A stretch of DNA of 64,000 nt from Linepithema humile (GCF_040581485.1 NC_090132.1:186001-250000), one strand, 5' to 3'; positions 37,303 through 50,458 are shown, numbered from the stretch's first letter. Numbers and translations: made by a program. Notes: generated from the letters alone by a model not told the origin.

Positions 37303-40300
37303 CTAATTATTAACGTTACTGCGTTCAGTCTCCTTTAATTTTCCAACTATGTCTTCCAATGTTTTATGGCGTGCACAGTGTCCCGTTGGATCATTTCCGC
37401 TCGGTACGAAGGAATAGGGATGCGCAGATCCGATGTAACGACGAATCCAGTCACTTGAAGAGAGTGAACAAATAGAAAAATATATCATAATGACGTGATT
37501 CGATTGACGTAAAAAAGAAAGAGAATTACAGACACATATGTTATCGAGCACATGGAAATAACTTACTTTTGATTTCGGACATACATGGGCAAATTCTGTA
37601 ATGATATACGGTGAGTAAACATATCTGGGAATAATTCAACTTACGTGCTTGTATCTTACCTGCCGTTCAAGTTTCAACTGCTTTAGTAATAGATATTTAC
37701 AATCGGATTTTGTCCAACTGTACTGATTATCATGTACATTCGATAATCCGGATAGCGTTGTCGAACAAGCTGAAAACTGCGGCTCCGCTGCGAGATGACA
37801 TTGCTGGCGAAACAGGTGTTTCTGCTGCTGACACGCGTGATTCGAATAATACGGATCGTAGCCCGTTAAATAATTCGAGGAAGACGCTAAGGAATTCGTT
37901 ACTGCGACTGTAATAAAATTAAAGTAATCAGCGTTCAACAGTTTTCGTATGTCTCGTCAAATAGTTTGTAATATTTCGCACGAGGTATCAGTGAGCCATA
38001 TCTGAAGGACTGTTCAACAAAATAACATTAATGTATTTTAACGAACCTTTAGCTTTCTGAACATTCAATAATGTGTTGTAATATCGTTTCTTGTGCGCAG
38101 CTAATTGGAATATGGAGTGAGTTTGAAAATTGTCCTCTGAATTTACATCATTTGATCTTGCTCCTGTTATTGTGCATCTGAATTGACAATTTTTTTATTA
38201 TTATATTAGCGCTGTCGCGCGCGCGCATGCTGCTAAACATTGCATTCAATGCAATAATCACACATTTACCCATATATCGATTCTTCCGTATCATGTTCTT
38301 CGCACTTGACCGTAGCCACTTTCTTTTCCGTAATGTAATCTGAATCATCTCGTTGAGCTTGCAATTCAATCGGCTCGTTCGATTTCTGAGAAGTATATTT
38401 CGTATTCCGCAGTTTGCTAACACAAGTAAATGCTCCTTGCTTCGTCTCTTTATCCTGTGCTCTTTCATTCTTTCCTAAATTAACATCTGTATTTTGATAC
38501 TTAAAAAGTAAGCTATTATCATCACTACTTGAGACCCTAGATGTAAAATCTTTTCCTAAAATTTTATGCGACATTCCAGATTTCCGGTCTTTCGATGTAA
38601 AATGTATCGAATTCGAGGAGTCCATCTGTGGATACGACCTGGTGCGTGGAAAGGCCGGCAATTCTGTATACACGAGAGATTACTTTTTATAATTTTATAT
38701 GTTATCTGTGATTAATATACGACAAATAAACAGATAAAATGAATAATATTACCAATAGAAACTCCTTCTTGCGCCCGTTTCAAAAAATTGCTTATACTCT
38801 TTTTAAGTTTATCGCGCGCTGGCGCCAAGAGATCGTCCGCCTGTAGAATTTAATAACTTTCATTACTTTTGGAAATAGACTGATTTAAACTATAATATTT
38901 CATCTTCAAGTACATCTACAACAACATTCTGATCCTCGTCCCAATGTACATCCATTTTATGTGTGTTGTTTCTAACTGTCTGTTTAATTGTTGCGTTTTG
39001 GCCAATATCGATAATCATATACGAAATATCGGATTTTTTGTCTTTGTCAAACGCACAAGTATCTTTGCAATGTTTAGATTCGTATTCAACGTCATTAAAT
39101 TGCTGAGAAATTTTATTTTGCAAGCAATTCGCTTTTATCTCGGTATTGTTATGGATCTTCGTAGAGCGTGCATTCTATAATTTATGAGAATTTTATTTGT
39201 ATTGATTATATCAGTTTGTTTATTTTATTTAATTTATTTCAAATTATTTTTTTATCTATTTCTTCATTACATACCTGATTTACTGTTTGAGATGAATGAG
39301 GAAGATACGATGCACTCCCGCTATTAATTCTGGCAGGCACATTATATTTCTTATTAAGTAAATATTGCCGACAAGACGGTATCTGATGCTTGCTATGTTT
39401 GTTCAACCAATTATTTCGATTATTATTTAATTGACAATTCAACGATGGGTCGGCTTGCTGTTTAACATACGTTGCAGAATTTGCATTAACATTTGCTGAA
39501 TTTTCGAGAGTTTCTGAACGAGGAAGATCATATTCTGTGGCTCTGCACAAATTGTTTACATTTTTTGTATGATTGTAAATCGTAGAAATTTCGCTCTCAG
39601 GGAAACCTCGAAAAGGAAAAGCTTCGCGAAGCGATGACTTGGAGTCTGATGCATTCTTGTTGTATGAAAAATTTTGCTTCGATGATGAAACACTATTGTC
39701 CATATTGTTTTAAGTAAAATTTAGATTGAAATATATATGTGGTTAACATAATATGTTAATGAGATATTTTATAAAACGATTTACACAATACGAATAAGAA
39801 ATACTTAGGATGCTTACTTTTCCTGTCGATTTAGTCTGTGAAACCCTGTAGTTGTATAAAAAATTTGTTTAACCGTATGATCTGGTACATCATTCGGAGC
39901 AGGTATCATCGAGAGCAATAATTGCTTTTTGCGAGAATCACAATCTTCTAGAAAACTTTCAACTTTTCTCAGCACACGTTCGTATGCGGGTATACCACCT
40001 TTCGGATGATATATATTCAATAATAATGTGATTATATTCGGGATATTGTTCCCCTCAAAATCTTTGGCTTCTGACGCAATAACATTGGTATTATTCGTGT
40101 TCTCTGTAATTACAACATCAATACAAATTAATGATGTACAATCAGATTAGAAGCTCAAAAGATGCATTTCTTTTTATTTTATATTAAAATTGAAACTTGA
40201 ACCTATATTTTCTAACAATTATTTTATCATTTCCTTGGACAATTTTCTATAAAAAGAAAAGTCTGTATATTCTACCTTTTCCTCCTATTTTATTCGTTAA

Positions 40301-40496
40301 ATTTAGTTATTTATATATTCAACTACAACATCTCGTTTGAATAGGGTAAATAATCGAAAATGTACACGGCTAGCTAATAAGTAAAATTGACAATTATAAC
40401 TTGACAATTTAAATAATCATTATTTGTTTTTATTTTTTTTCAAAAGCAGCTCTACTAAAAAAAAATGTGTTACTCACGTCGCTCAAAGTTATCCAT
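37303..40496 (-). CDS. Orphan 10-exon protein, 674 residues, mostly disordered
   Basis: Not recognised. Minus-strand exons: 40496-40478, 40103-39818, 39692-39275, 39174-38914, 38840-38753, 38663-38270, 38177-38047, 37907-37660, 37595-37567 and 37453-37303. All phases agree. The first exon codes only MDNFER plus one base. Residues about 30-100 look folded and Leu-rich (NIITLLLNIYHPKGG, YERVLRKVESFLEDCDSRKK). Most of the middle is Asn/Ser/Gln-rich and disordered, with a basic helical patch (RDKLKKSISNFLKRAQEG) in exon 5 and QLAAHKKRYYNTLLNVQKAK in exon 7. The C-terminus (DWIRRYIGSAHPYSF...) is compact. The donor of exon 4 (GAT|GTACTT) is weak. If unused, the frame stops at 38890, and since exons 4 and 5 are both phase 0, exon 4 may be skipped. 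It is divergent from the secreted-protein gene, with 632 bp between the start codons. Confidence 0.65.
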
Positions 40497-41128
40497 GCTA
40501 ATAATATAAGGGTTAAAAGGATAATAACAAATTTTATAACGACCTTAGGTATCCTATCAAATTTGTCGAGTCACAAAATAAAGTATTCACGAAATAATTG
40601 AAGCAGCTTACATTTGCATTATTGAAAACAACTGACAAATGTTGTATACGTGATTCATTTGTAAAATTCGATTGCACACATAATATGCGTCACTTATATT
40701 TGCGGTGAACAAAAAAAAATTAAGCGCAATTTAATGAATTGCAAACGATAGAAATTCATTCTCGTTACTGCACAGATGCAAATTTTTTGTTAAATATTAT
40801 TAAATATTATAAGTATATAGTTAAAAATGCATAATCTCCATTTTCTCTATCTAATATTGATGGGGAGGATGATTATTTCTATGGCTTAAAATAGACGCAG
40901 TAACGTCTTTAAGAAGGAAATTGCATTTTTCTAAGAGGGAATTGCATCGGCTAATTAATGTACACAACTGTAAATTTTACATATGGTGAGTGGATTATTT
41001 TAATGAGACTTACCAAGTTCTTAGTCACAAGCATTCTCTATGCAGGTAATCCCGGCTTTGCAAGGATTATTGATCAATGATTATTATAAAAGCAAGTTCA
41101 CGGCATAGACCGCGTTACTTAGTGCAAT
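40497..41128. promoter_or_regulatory. Divergent upstream region of orphan and secreted-protein genes
   Basis: AT-rich 632-bp gap between two start codons on opposite strands. TTATTATAAAAGC at about 41080-41095 lies 35-50 bases upstream of the plus-strand ATG and contains a TATAAAA box. That is a plausible TATA-type promoter for the secreted protein with a very short leader. Nothing similar is evident for the minus-strand gene. Confidence 0.5.
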
Positions 41129-44100
41129 ATGTTTCGACAGAAAGGACTTTTACTTTTCACCTGCCTGCTGGCGTTTACCATCAATTTAACTCTGGCACTT
41201 CCATCCGGAGCACCATGGACAAACTTTGTATCCCAACCCGGTAATATTGCATTATTTTTCTTTCGCTATTCTGTAAATGTGAAATAAATTAGATTTATAT
41301 CTTTGCAAAGATATCCGTTCTAAAAAATTAATTTTTTTTTACGTTTAAAAATTTTTTTTTAATAATTTAAATTCAGATAAAAGTTTTTCAAGTGTTAGAT
41401 AAAAAGAAAGCGGCTTATAATAATAAGTGTTTTATAATTTTTCTTAATTCAGAGGAAAAATTTCGTTTTTAATAATTAAATCAAGTGTCCCAGTGGCCGG
41501 ACATTTAAAAACTAATCGTTATTAAAGATATAGTTTTTTTATCAAAATAATATTTTTCCTACCTTTTCGTATATACATAATAAAGATTTAAATCTAATCT
41601 TACAAAGTATAAATTTTTTATTAATTTTTTCATTTTATCAATTTTTTATTGTGTTATTTTCTACCGCACAAAAAATATGGTTACTAACCTATCGATTATT
41701 ATTTTGCAATTTGTAGTTTATTCACGATCTCTTGGGCCTCCACTAGGAATGGACACGATATCCGTGCCTTACGCGCCGAAATCTCCGTTATTCCCGAAAT
41801 TTGTCGATCCGAAGATGCTCATTTCTAAGAAAACAGATATGCTGAGCAATTTGTTTGGCGGTATAGGACCAGTGGCGTATAATATACCAGATGCTGAGCC
41901 GATCGCATCATACGGACCTTTAGCGAACGCGAACGCACTGCTAGACAGTAAAAAAAGTAGCAGTATGTATAAACGCGGTATGTTCGGTCCATTCACCCCA
42001 AAGTTTGGCCCGATGGGCCCGAAATTCGGACCCGTAATGTCGTCTTCATTGCCAAAAACATTACCCGATTACAACACAGCTTCCTTCCGCAAAAAAAGAA
42101 GCGTAGTGCCTTCTTTTGCAGACGACACCAATTCCGTCTTGGACGGTAAAACCGATTCGGACCCATCACAGATAATAGAAAGTATGTCGGCGATAAAATC
42201 AACTGCTGACGACACGCCAAAGGAATATCCGCCGGGAATGTTCGGGCCTTTCGGACCGAGCGGACTCTTCGGATCAAGTGGATCTTTCGGACCCGTGGTG
42301 GATCCGAGCGCGTTTATCGCGAAGAAGTCGGCATTCCTGGATACGCTCTTCAAGAATCTCGCCACCAGCACTCCCGCTAGCGCAACGACCGATGTACCCG
42401 CGCCGAAGAGCACTATCGTGCCACCCAGTTTCTGGATACCATCCTCCGTAATCCCCAGTCCGACCGAGTACTCCTCGAAGGTGTCAGACTTTCTGGACAA
42501 ACTGTTCGACAGCTTAAACTTGAACGCAACTGCAGCGCAGGGAGCAGCTGACGGCTCGGACGCAAAAAGCGATTTTCTGCGGTCTGTAAAATCCGACGAC
42601 ATTTCGCCGAATAAAATCGCGAGATCCTTGAACGATGCGTCATCCATCGCAGTTGCCAAAGACGCGATTGTCGACACGATATTGTCGGAGCTCGGCGACC
42701 TAAAAAGCGACATGTTAGAAACTCTGAACGATTTGATTACTTACGAAAAGACCGCGGCAGCTGCTGCCTCTACAGCGAAGAAACCCTTCAAACCTTTCGC
42801 TGGTGTGTTTCCTTTCGCAAAACCAACAGTGGATCCGACATTGCCGTTTAAGCAGAGAATGGATGTGCTCAGTCAAGTATTCGACATGTTGACGGACTTG
42901 CAAAGAAACATCACTGCGGCCGCGAAGAGTGCGACGACAGCTAGTCCTGATACTGGCAATGACTCGGCTTCACCCAAGATTCCATTGGATGCTAGCGGTG
43001 CAATTGGTGCTTCGTCAATAAACAGTACTCTTTTGAATGCTGTTCTAAAAAAAATATCGGCCATTGAGAGCGCAAGTCCGGCTTTTTATCCGGTGAATCC
43101 CATGAAAGAAAGTCCTATAACGAGCCGTGCTTTGCCCAAGGAGTCAACGTCCTGGGTGTCTTACTCAAAGAACTTGGCGCCTGCTGAGAAGCGACAAGTG
43201 GATGATGATTTGTTGCCTTACTTGGAATACGAAAACAGCAATGACCAGCAAAACGACAATCACAGGCAGTATACGAGAGGCGTGCAAATGCAGATGCATC
43301 AAGGGTATCAGAGTCTGCCCGCCGGCTCGGTGGAGTCTGTACAAGCTGGAGGAGGTTCTACACCAGGACATCAGGGAGGTGGAATCAAGTTGTTGGTAAG
43401 TGTGTCTGCAATTTACGAAGAGATTTATAATTTCAACAAAATAAATAGAACAAGAGCTTAATTAAAACATCGTAAATATTATTATGTAAAAGTATGAGAT
43501 TAATTTCTATGCGAAATTTGGTACACAACATCTTTCGTTAAAATAATGTTCAAAATTAAAACTATCTTGAAGCAAAAACAAAAAGTTTGCAAAATTTCAT
43601 GAAAGTTCTTTTAATTGTAATTCAACAAGTCTAAATAAAGTCTATGCTAATATGAAATTTGTCACATGTTCGGTAATTAATATATTAATTGAACAACAAT
43701 TATCAACAGTTGGTCTATACATACATCATTCACAAATCTTTCAATTATTATTCTTGATTATTTTAAAAAATATATATAATTTTAATAAATCTTAAAAAAA
43801 TTAGCAGTATATTAAAAAATCATATTTGTATCACAAACAATGACAAAAAAGGCAATAGGAAAAAGTAGATGAAACAAGGAATGGGATTACCTGATTACCT
43901 GCATCAAAATCGCGCCTAATTAAACGAATCATGTCCATACAGTATAAAGCTATACAGTGTGATAACTTGATTTGTTTTCAGATTCAAATGCCTAAATTGC
44001 CTAATTCTCAACCGGCAGAGTTTTACAGTACTAATTACAATTAAGTACGTGCCATATCTCTGAATTATCTCTGAATATTGCGGGCATCTGTTCATCTGTC

Positions 44101-44204
44101 TACAGGAGCCTCATGCTTACGAAAACTTGGACAAATGGGCTAACTGGATGCAGTATCGCAAGGAGGAGAAAGAAGATCGTAGGCACCATCATAACCACCA
44201 TTAG
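41129..44204 (+). CDS. Secreted Phe-Gly-Pro-rich protein, 629 residues
   Basis: Not recognised by name. Exons: 41129-41240, 41717-43395 and 44106-44204, giving 629 residues. The N-terminus is a clear signal peptide (basic start, LLLFTCLLAFTINLTLALP, cleavage near residue 24). Residues about 120-240 carry many FGP units (GMFGPFTPKFGP, FGPFGPSGLFG). A helical unit of the form K-x-x-FLDxLFxxL recurs at least four times. Dibasic sites FRKKR|S (about 161-166) and EKR|Q (528-531) could be processed. The C-terminus is His-rich (RRHHHNHH). Features resemble an extracellular matrix, cuticle or gland-secreted protein. Exon 2 could start instead at 41746 (CTAG|GAATGG), also in phase, which would drop about ten residues. 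An AATAAA follows at 44299-44304. A possible alternative last exon lies at 43982-44044. Confidence 0.77.
43982..44044 (+). CDS. Possible alternative terminal exon of the secreted protein
   Basis: A strong acceptor (TTTGTTTTCAG) precedes a phase-0 frame of 20 codons ending in TAA at 44042-44044 (IQMPKLPNSQ...). It fits directly after the donor at 43395. The stop is immediately followed by a good donor (TTAA|GTACGT), so the segment could also be an internal exon that introduces a stop. It would replace the acidic and His-rich tail. Confidence 0.4.
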   Translation: MQMPKLPNSQPAEFYSTNYN

Positions 44205-45122
44205 GCCATTTATCCAGAGCAAGAGTACTTCTTTCGTCGTCTGTTTACAAGATTAGATCTCGAACGAAAAATTTGCTAAAAATGTTCCCTGAAATATAAA
44301 TAAACGTGTACGATTATTCATTATTTCCAATAAAACATATTTGGAATAAGAAGGTAAACAAGAAACTTAACGGTAATGTTATCTTAAATTGACCAAAAAT
44401 ATCAGCGATAAACAATCGAGATATAATGTACAAAGAATAGATCTAAAATGCCGGATTTATTGTACAGTTGGTTTTGTATCGAGACCACAATACAGAATAC
44501 TTTTCTTGTGTATACGTACCGAAGGATATGAAAGATGAATGCTAATGGTATCTAGACTATTTCTCTATGTAATCGTACTCTTATAATAGTAGTCACACGC
44601 CGATGTGCCCATCAGTTGTGCAGGCAGACCGCGGCACACGGACGCAATCCTGCATCAAGTGCGTTGCTTTGTTCGTCTTCAATCAGCAATGCATTGCACG
44701 CAGGGTAGCGTTAGTGTGTTAGGAAGCATCACAGTTTGGTTACGCGACATTGCATTCTATATGAGGTAAACATTAATATAGCTAACATTAATATTATATC
44801 TCGAAGGAGCGGAGAGACCAAGTTTCTGTAGTTTGATACGAAAAACGCCGTTTACATAATACTCGTTAGATATATCTGTGATTTGGTTTATACCTTCTCT
44901 TGCTACACTTTCATACAAAATTGTAGAAATATTGGCAGTATCGTGGTAAGTATAGATTTGTATGTTGCTTGTTTCATATTGTAATGTCTCGAATCTCTAG
45001 GGATATACGATCTATATTTGTAAGTAACGAGCCATTTTCGGATCACCGCAAAAGTCAAGTGTCCTTACGACTTTGGTACTTTACTATTGATTGTACTATA
45101 CACCTTTAAGAGTGAGTCACTA
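44205..45122. other. 3' untranslated/intergenic region between convergent genes
   Basis: Contains the poly(A) signal of the secreted-protein gene (44299-44304) and the presumed 3' untranslated region of PIGO. No open frame with support. Confidence 0.6.
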
Positions 45123-48100
45123 TCATCTGCCTTTCGTGACTCTGGTAATGAAGTATTCCATCTGTTGATCGATGCGAAACACCATGTAAAACGATGCCAG
45201 TACACTACCCAACGTTATCAGGAATCCTACTCCCTCGAATATCAGTTTCGGTGCGAATATCTTCCAAACCATTAGATGTCGACAATGTATAGTTGCCGCG
45301 AGCATGCTGCCGAAAGTCTAGAAAAAAAATACAACAGCTAAATTAATACAGATTGCTCTCTTTGGACAAGATAAAAAAAGCACACTAGTATCTTAGAAAT
45401 AATTTTACAAGTTTTATACAATTTACCCGAATTCCGTGAAGTAATGTGTATTTTCCCGCAACCGAGAAAATAGCAGCGTGAAAGGCAGAATCTTGTTCGA
45501 ACAGAAGAAGTTCGCCCCTCTTTATGTCATCGAGAAACTTTGTTTTGAGATACTTGGGAAACATCCGATGCAATGTGAATGGCACGACTATTAATAATGG
45601 TAATGTTACACCCAATATAATATGCGATCCGAATGTGTTGATGCCTGTAAATTTGGTCAAAACTTTAATACTCGATTTAATGCTAAGCGCATTAAGTTAT
45701 CAAGCATGTTAAATGGCAGAAATTTTCATGAAAATTGTATCAACACCAACCAATTAGAATTGCTGAGATTAAATTTCCATAAAAATGTCCACCAGTTCCT
45801 ATGAAGGCAGCATGCCAGTGAATAGTAGGAAATGTCGCTTGATGGCCAGTCCCATAAAAGAAATATTCAGCCAGTAAAAACCAGCAGAGTAACACAGGCA
45901 TAGATACATCAACAAGTTCAACTGCAATGTAAGAATACATGAAACATATTTAAAAATTATTATATATATATATATAATGTGTACTTACAGATATTATTGG
46001 CATTTTTATATCTCTCTATCGCGGACAAACCCAGCACGCAGATACATGTTACAAACATCAAGAAGGTGCTGGGCGATAGAGTATCTCCTAGCAGTAACGA
46101 GTACAAAAGCGTAAAGAATACGCTTAATGAGGTAAATGCAGCACTGTAGGCAGTTCCAAAACCGTAAATTACCGGGAGCTCGTCAGCATCTATTCGTTTG
46201 CGAGAAATCGAGTCTTTTATCTTCTCAAATAACCGAGGCACTATATTTTCATCACGGTAGACATCGATGGATTCCTTCTTCTTTGGCAGCAGATATATAC
46301 TGAGCGGGCGATAATAGAGGACGAAAATCGCGATCACGCAGAAGAAGTAAACTACGTTAGGTAGCGTGTTGACTTCCCAGGACAATGCAAATTTCGGTTT
46401 GACGAACTTTGGAAGCTTTTGCAGAATCCAGTAGCAACCCATGCAAACACTTACAATAACTGGACAGTACTGTCCCACAATGACGCTTGGAGCAAAGCCT
46501 GTGAGATTTCCACAACTTTGCAACCACACTCTAACAATCACAACGTATGACGCCAAGATGACTGAAGCGAGTAGAACAGCAAGTAGGGCGTGTTCCCAGT
46601 TATTCGGCATCGTGGACCAGCTAACTTTACCAGTTGCAATAGTAGAACATTCCCGTTCCAGATGCTCTTCCCTACAACGCCAGAAATAATGCGATAGCCT
46701 CACCAAGACACATGCCAATAGACCGATAATGAATACAATTGTCCTAAAATTTGGTTTCAACGGTTTCGAAGTAAACCTCGTCTTCCTCTCGGAACTGTTA
46801 TCAGAATCACTCCTTCTTAAATCAAATATGAGTAGACAAACAAGTGTAATAAACAGAAAAGATAAAACTTTGTCCTCCTCAACTATATAACTGTTAGAGA
46901 AGAGTCCACATACCGTCAGCAAGAGGATTATTCTAGCTACATAGGTCAACAGCTTAATTCTACGATGATCATACCAGCACATTGATATAACATCCCAGTT
47001 TTGAGCAATCACTATGACCAATAGACCAATCGAGACTACACCAGTAGCGAAGAAGATTGTGTTTCTTAACTCTCCCAAAAAATTCAACAGGAACAAACAC
47101 GTGGTAATTGCTGCAGTAATTAAATTCGCAGTAATAGCGCACTGTAAAAATGAAGATTTAAATATATCACACATGCGATTCTCGGGGATACCTGTGATGA
47201 AGAGATAAAAGAAAAACAATGTACAAAACATCAAGAGTAAACCTTTGGAAATTAGACCAGAATCAAATTGGACCCATACTTCGGAACACGTGTCCTTCAA
47301 TAATTTAAAATAATCTTTAGTATCATGAACAAATGCTTCTAACTTCTCAAAACTATCGACATATTTAACTTGTTCCGAGAGAAGAATATATATGTAATCC
47401 AAATGCTGAAGTTGCTCCTTTGTAAACAAGTACGTATTCGCAGAATATATCTGTATGTACTTTTTTGTTTGAGCAATGTTTCTCCACAAAGACTGCAATG
47501 GATACAGTAATTGATCAACAGCCTCTTCCATCTTATTCGGCAAACAATCGAGTATTACAGACCCTAAATTAGAGAATGGAATTGGTGTGCCAAGAATCGA
47601 CGCCAAAGTAGGAACAAGATCAATTTGATTTACGCTGTTATCGTCATTAACCTCAAATCCTTTCAGTAAGGGAGTTGTTGAATAAACAAACATTGCAGCC
47701 TCAACTTCATTTAAGCTGTCACCACCATGATCTCCCATCTCAGTCATACCGTGATCTCCAATGACAAAAAGCATCATATCCTTTTCAAGGGATGCTACAA
47801 TTTCTTTTATAAGCGTGTTTGTGTCGTTTAACTTTCTTGTCATTTCCGGATGCTGCGAGCCATGCTTATGTCCGCAATGGTCAACTCCAAGGGTATGCGC
47901 TATCAGTAGCGACCAGTCTTTCTTTTTCATTTCGAAGAAAATGCGATACTGAACATCTTTATCTACACTGTCCAGATCCCAAACATTGAATGACGGTGAT
48001 GGAAATTGTCTCATAAACTTATCTGGATATAAATTGGTCCATGTGTCATCTCCCATAAAAACAATGCCTCCGGCAACATTTTGGTCAATGAGATTATCTT

Positions 48101-48578
48101 CTTGAATATATTCCGAGGCAAAATTTGACCCTACCTCTATGAAAGTAGGCAAGGAACCGGTTGTAAGACCTTTCAGACGTTGCATAGTTGTAGTAGGTGG
48201 ATCAGCTATAAATTTGTATAGACGAGAATGCGATGGATATTTCTGCAGTAATTCGTGAATTACAGGCAATTTATTGCGATGGTAGGACGACATTGAGACA
48301 TCATCCTCGTGCCATTCTGCAAACTCGTACTTTAAGGCATCAACGATCAAGAGCACAACCCGTGCCTTGCGCTCTAGGCATACTTTGGCGGCGTGTTCTG
48401 TGTCTCGGAAAATGTTTGTCGTGTCGCAATCACTGCCGACTGTGCATTGTGTACATTCAGCCCGTTCTGGCCTGGAAACACGATTAAGGAGGAAGCCACT
48501 CGTGAAGACTAACAATCCAGCTGCCATCAAGTAAGACATCCATGCTTGAAAGACTAGGTAATTCCATAGTCGACTCAT
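45123..48578 (-). CDS. PIGO: GPI ethanolamine phosphate transferase 3 (PIG-O)
   Basis: ER membrane enzyme that adds ethanolamine phosphate to the third mannose of the GPI anchor precursor, the group later linked to protein. Minus-strand exons: 48578-45989, 45921-45751, 45644-45427 and 45317-45123, giving 1057 residues (human PIGO about 1089). The luminal alkaline-phosphatase-fold catalytic domain has its metal sites: LLIVDALKYEF (D80), nucleophile region PPTTTMQRLKGL (T129-131), GDDTW, HTLGVDHCGHKHG (H228, D233, H234, H239) and IGDHGMTEMGDHGG (D275, H276). A signal anchor lies at about 15-31. From about residue 450 on there are many transmembrane helices. GHQATFPTIHWHAAF and RHLMVWKIFAPKLIFE near the C-terminus are PIGO-specific. 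The first exon alone codes 863 residues. It is divergent from the TXNDC12-like gene. Confidence 0.96.
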
Positions 48579-49571
48579 TTTCGACGAGTTAGTATCGCTT
48601 TCCGATATTGTTCAGTACTGGCACTGCATTGAAGGAACTCCGGCGAAATCTTAACCTACGATACGCCAGTTTATTTTGCATCATTGTTACATTTACAGAA
48701 TAAATATGCGGTTGTTTCCGTAGAACGGTCGCACTAAATACCAAAAACACTTAATCGATAACTCATGTCAGGATTTGAATGGAATTTAACCACTCAAACC
48801 GCTTTTAGTTATATCAATCAACGTACATACATCGGTTTTTACCGGAGTACTACCTTAAAATAGAGAAAAAACCAAGAACAGTCATCCTCAGTTTAAGTGA
48901 ATTCAAGACGCTTCTATGTTCAGAAAACATAAACTACATAACCGTTTCAGAAAATTGTCCGATGGGTAATACATTACCGATCATGTTACCGACGAGGTTT
49001 TATAAGAAGATTAAACATTTTTGAAAAACTACATAGTTATCCATACAAATAATAATTGCGAAAATAATTTATAAAGTAGAAATAGATATAAAAAAAAACA
49101 AACACGCAAGCAAATTTTCAGTATAGAAAATCAATTAGTAATTGTGAAACAATTATGAAGTATGTAATGAATGTCGATAGATGGCACTTATGTACCATTT
49201 GAAAACAAAGTTCAAAGTATTCCGGTAATGAGTAGACGTAAAGTAGCCGCGAACAGCCATGAGTGTTTCTTCGTCATCGATAAGACGGCGGACAGAAGAT
49301 TCGATCGCAGAAATCTATCATATCTTATGCGTGTTACACTTTATACATATATTAATATTTAGGCAATTCTCAGAAACATGGGTCGTCGAGATTGCCAACG
49401 AAACGAATTTTCTCCAAAGTACGAAGTCCCGCAAGCGATCCCAACGCCACCCCTTTTGTTTGTTAGTAAAACAAAAGAAAGAAATGAAGTACGAGGTTAG
49501 TTGAAAAAGTTAAATTATGTATGCGTTATAAATTATACTAGAAGAAACGTTCTCCACAGTAAAAATTAGTC
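48579..49571. promoter_or_regulatory. Divergent upstream region of PIGO and TXNDC12-like gene
   Basis: A 993-bp gap between opposite-strand start codons. Both promoters are expected here. The segment 49171-49504 has open frames but no domain or splice evidence. It could be a 5' leader of the thioredoxin-like gene. Confidence 0.45.
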
Positions 49572-50458
49572 ATGCGTTACGCATACAAATGTCTCAATTC
49601 TCTGAGTTTTACCACATTGACGTATTACATATTTAGAAATGTAAGTGCGGCCGGCGACGATTTGAATCACGGCTTCGGACAAATGTACAAATGGAGAAAC
49701 CTGCAAGAAGGCTTCCAAGAGGCTAAAGTCAGCAGAAAACCAATATTTCTTCTCATTCACAAACCAGGTTGTCCTACTTGTGAGAAATTGAAGCCCAAAT
49801 TCGCGAATGCCATCAGAATCCTTGATCTCAGCCAACAGTAAGTATTCCTTGAAAAATTCCTTGCCTTTGTGCTCTTTGTGATGTCAAAGTTATTCATTCG
49901 CAAATATGCGCGCATGTTCTGTCTTCTAAATGTGACCCACTTACTCTATTTTATCTGCAAAGTACACAATAATTAGTATATATACATGTACAATATAGTA
50001 CGTATACATATAACACATAAGATATGATAGATTTTTGACAAATTTAATATCAATTTGTTTTGGTACCCAAGTTTTGCTATAAGCAAAATGGATAATTTTT
50101 TGCAACTTAAACTTCAAAAATACAATTAAATAACAATAAATTAAAAATAATTGAATAGATTAGCTATTCAAGTAAGAAACCTAATGAAGAATTAATATCG
50201 ACTTTGTAATATACATGATAATGCAGCTTTGTCATGGTGAATATAAAAAAAGATGAGATTCCCGCACAAGATGAAGCCAAGTACCAACCCGACGGAACTT
50301 ACGTTCCGCGAATTCTCTTTTTTACGCCAGACGGCGAGTTTATGGAAGATGTTTATAATTATCATCCAAAAGCCAACAATGAGTATAAATATTTTTATAG
50401 CAGCACGTGTCAAATAATAGATAGCATGGTTTTGGCATTGGAGCGTTTCAAACAATAG
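49572..50458 (+). CDS. TXNDC12: TXNDC12/AGR-like ER thioredoxin-fold protein
   Basis: Thioredoxin-fold oxidoreductase of the secretory pathway, related to TXNDC12 (ERp18/19) and AGR2. Exons: 49572-49837 and 50227-50458, giving 165 residues (TXNDC12 172). A signal peptide covers residues 1-26 with a VSA cleavage site. The mature start AGDDLNHGFG matches the family. The active site is C67-P-T-C70 within IHKPGCPTCEKLKPKFA. FVMVNI and YVPRILFFTPDG (the cis-Pro loop) follow in exon 2. The C-terminus ends ALERFKQ and lacks the EDEL/KDEL-type ER retrieval tail of vertebrate relatives, so retention or secretion is uncertain. An in-frame GTAAGT near 49637 could be a cryptic donor. A poly(A) signal AATAAA lies at 50567-50572. 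Confidence 0.9.

Noticed and set aside
42069..42713. 214-residue minus-strand frame inside the secreted-protein exon
   Set aside because: It is an antisense shadow of the long exon with signal peptide and phase-matched splice sites on the plus strand.
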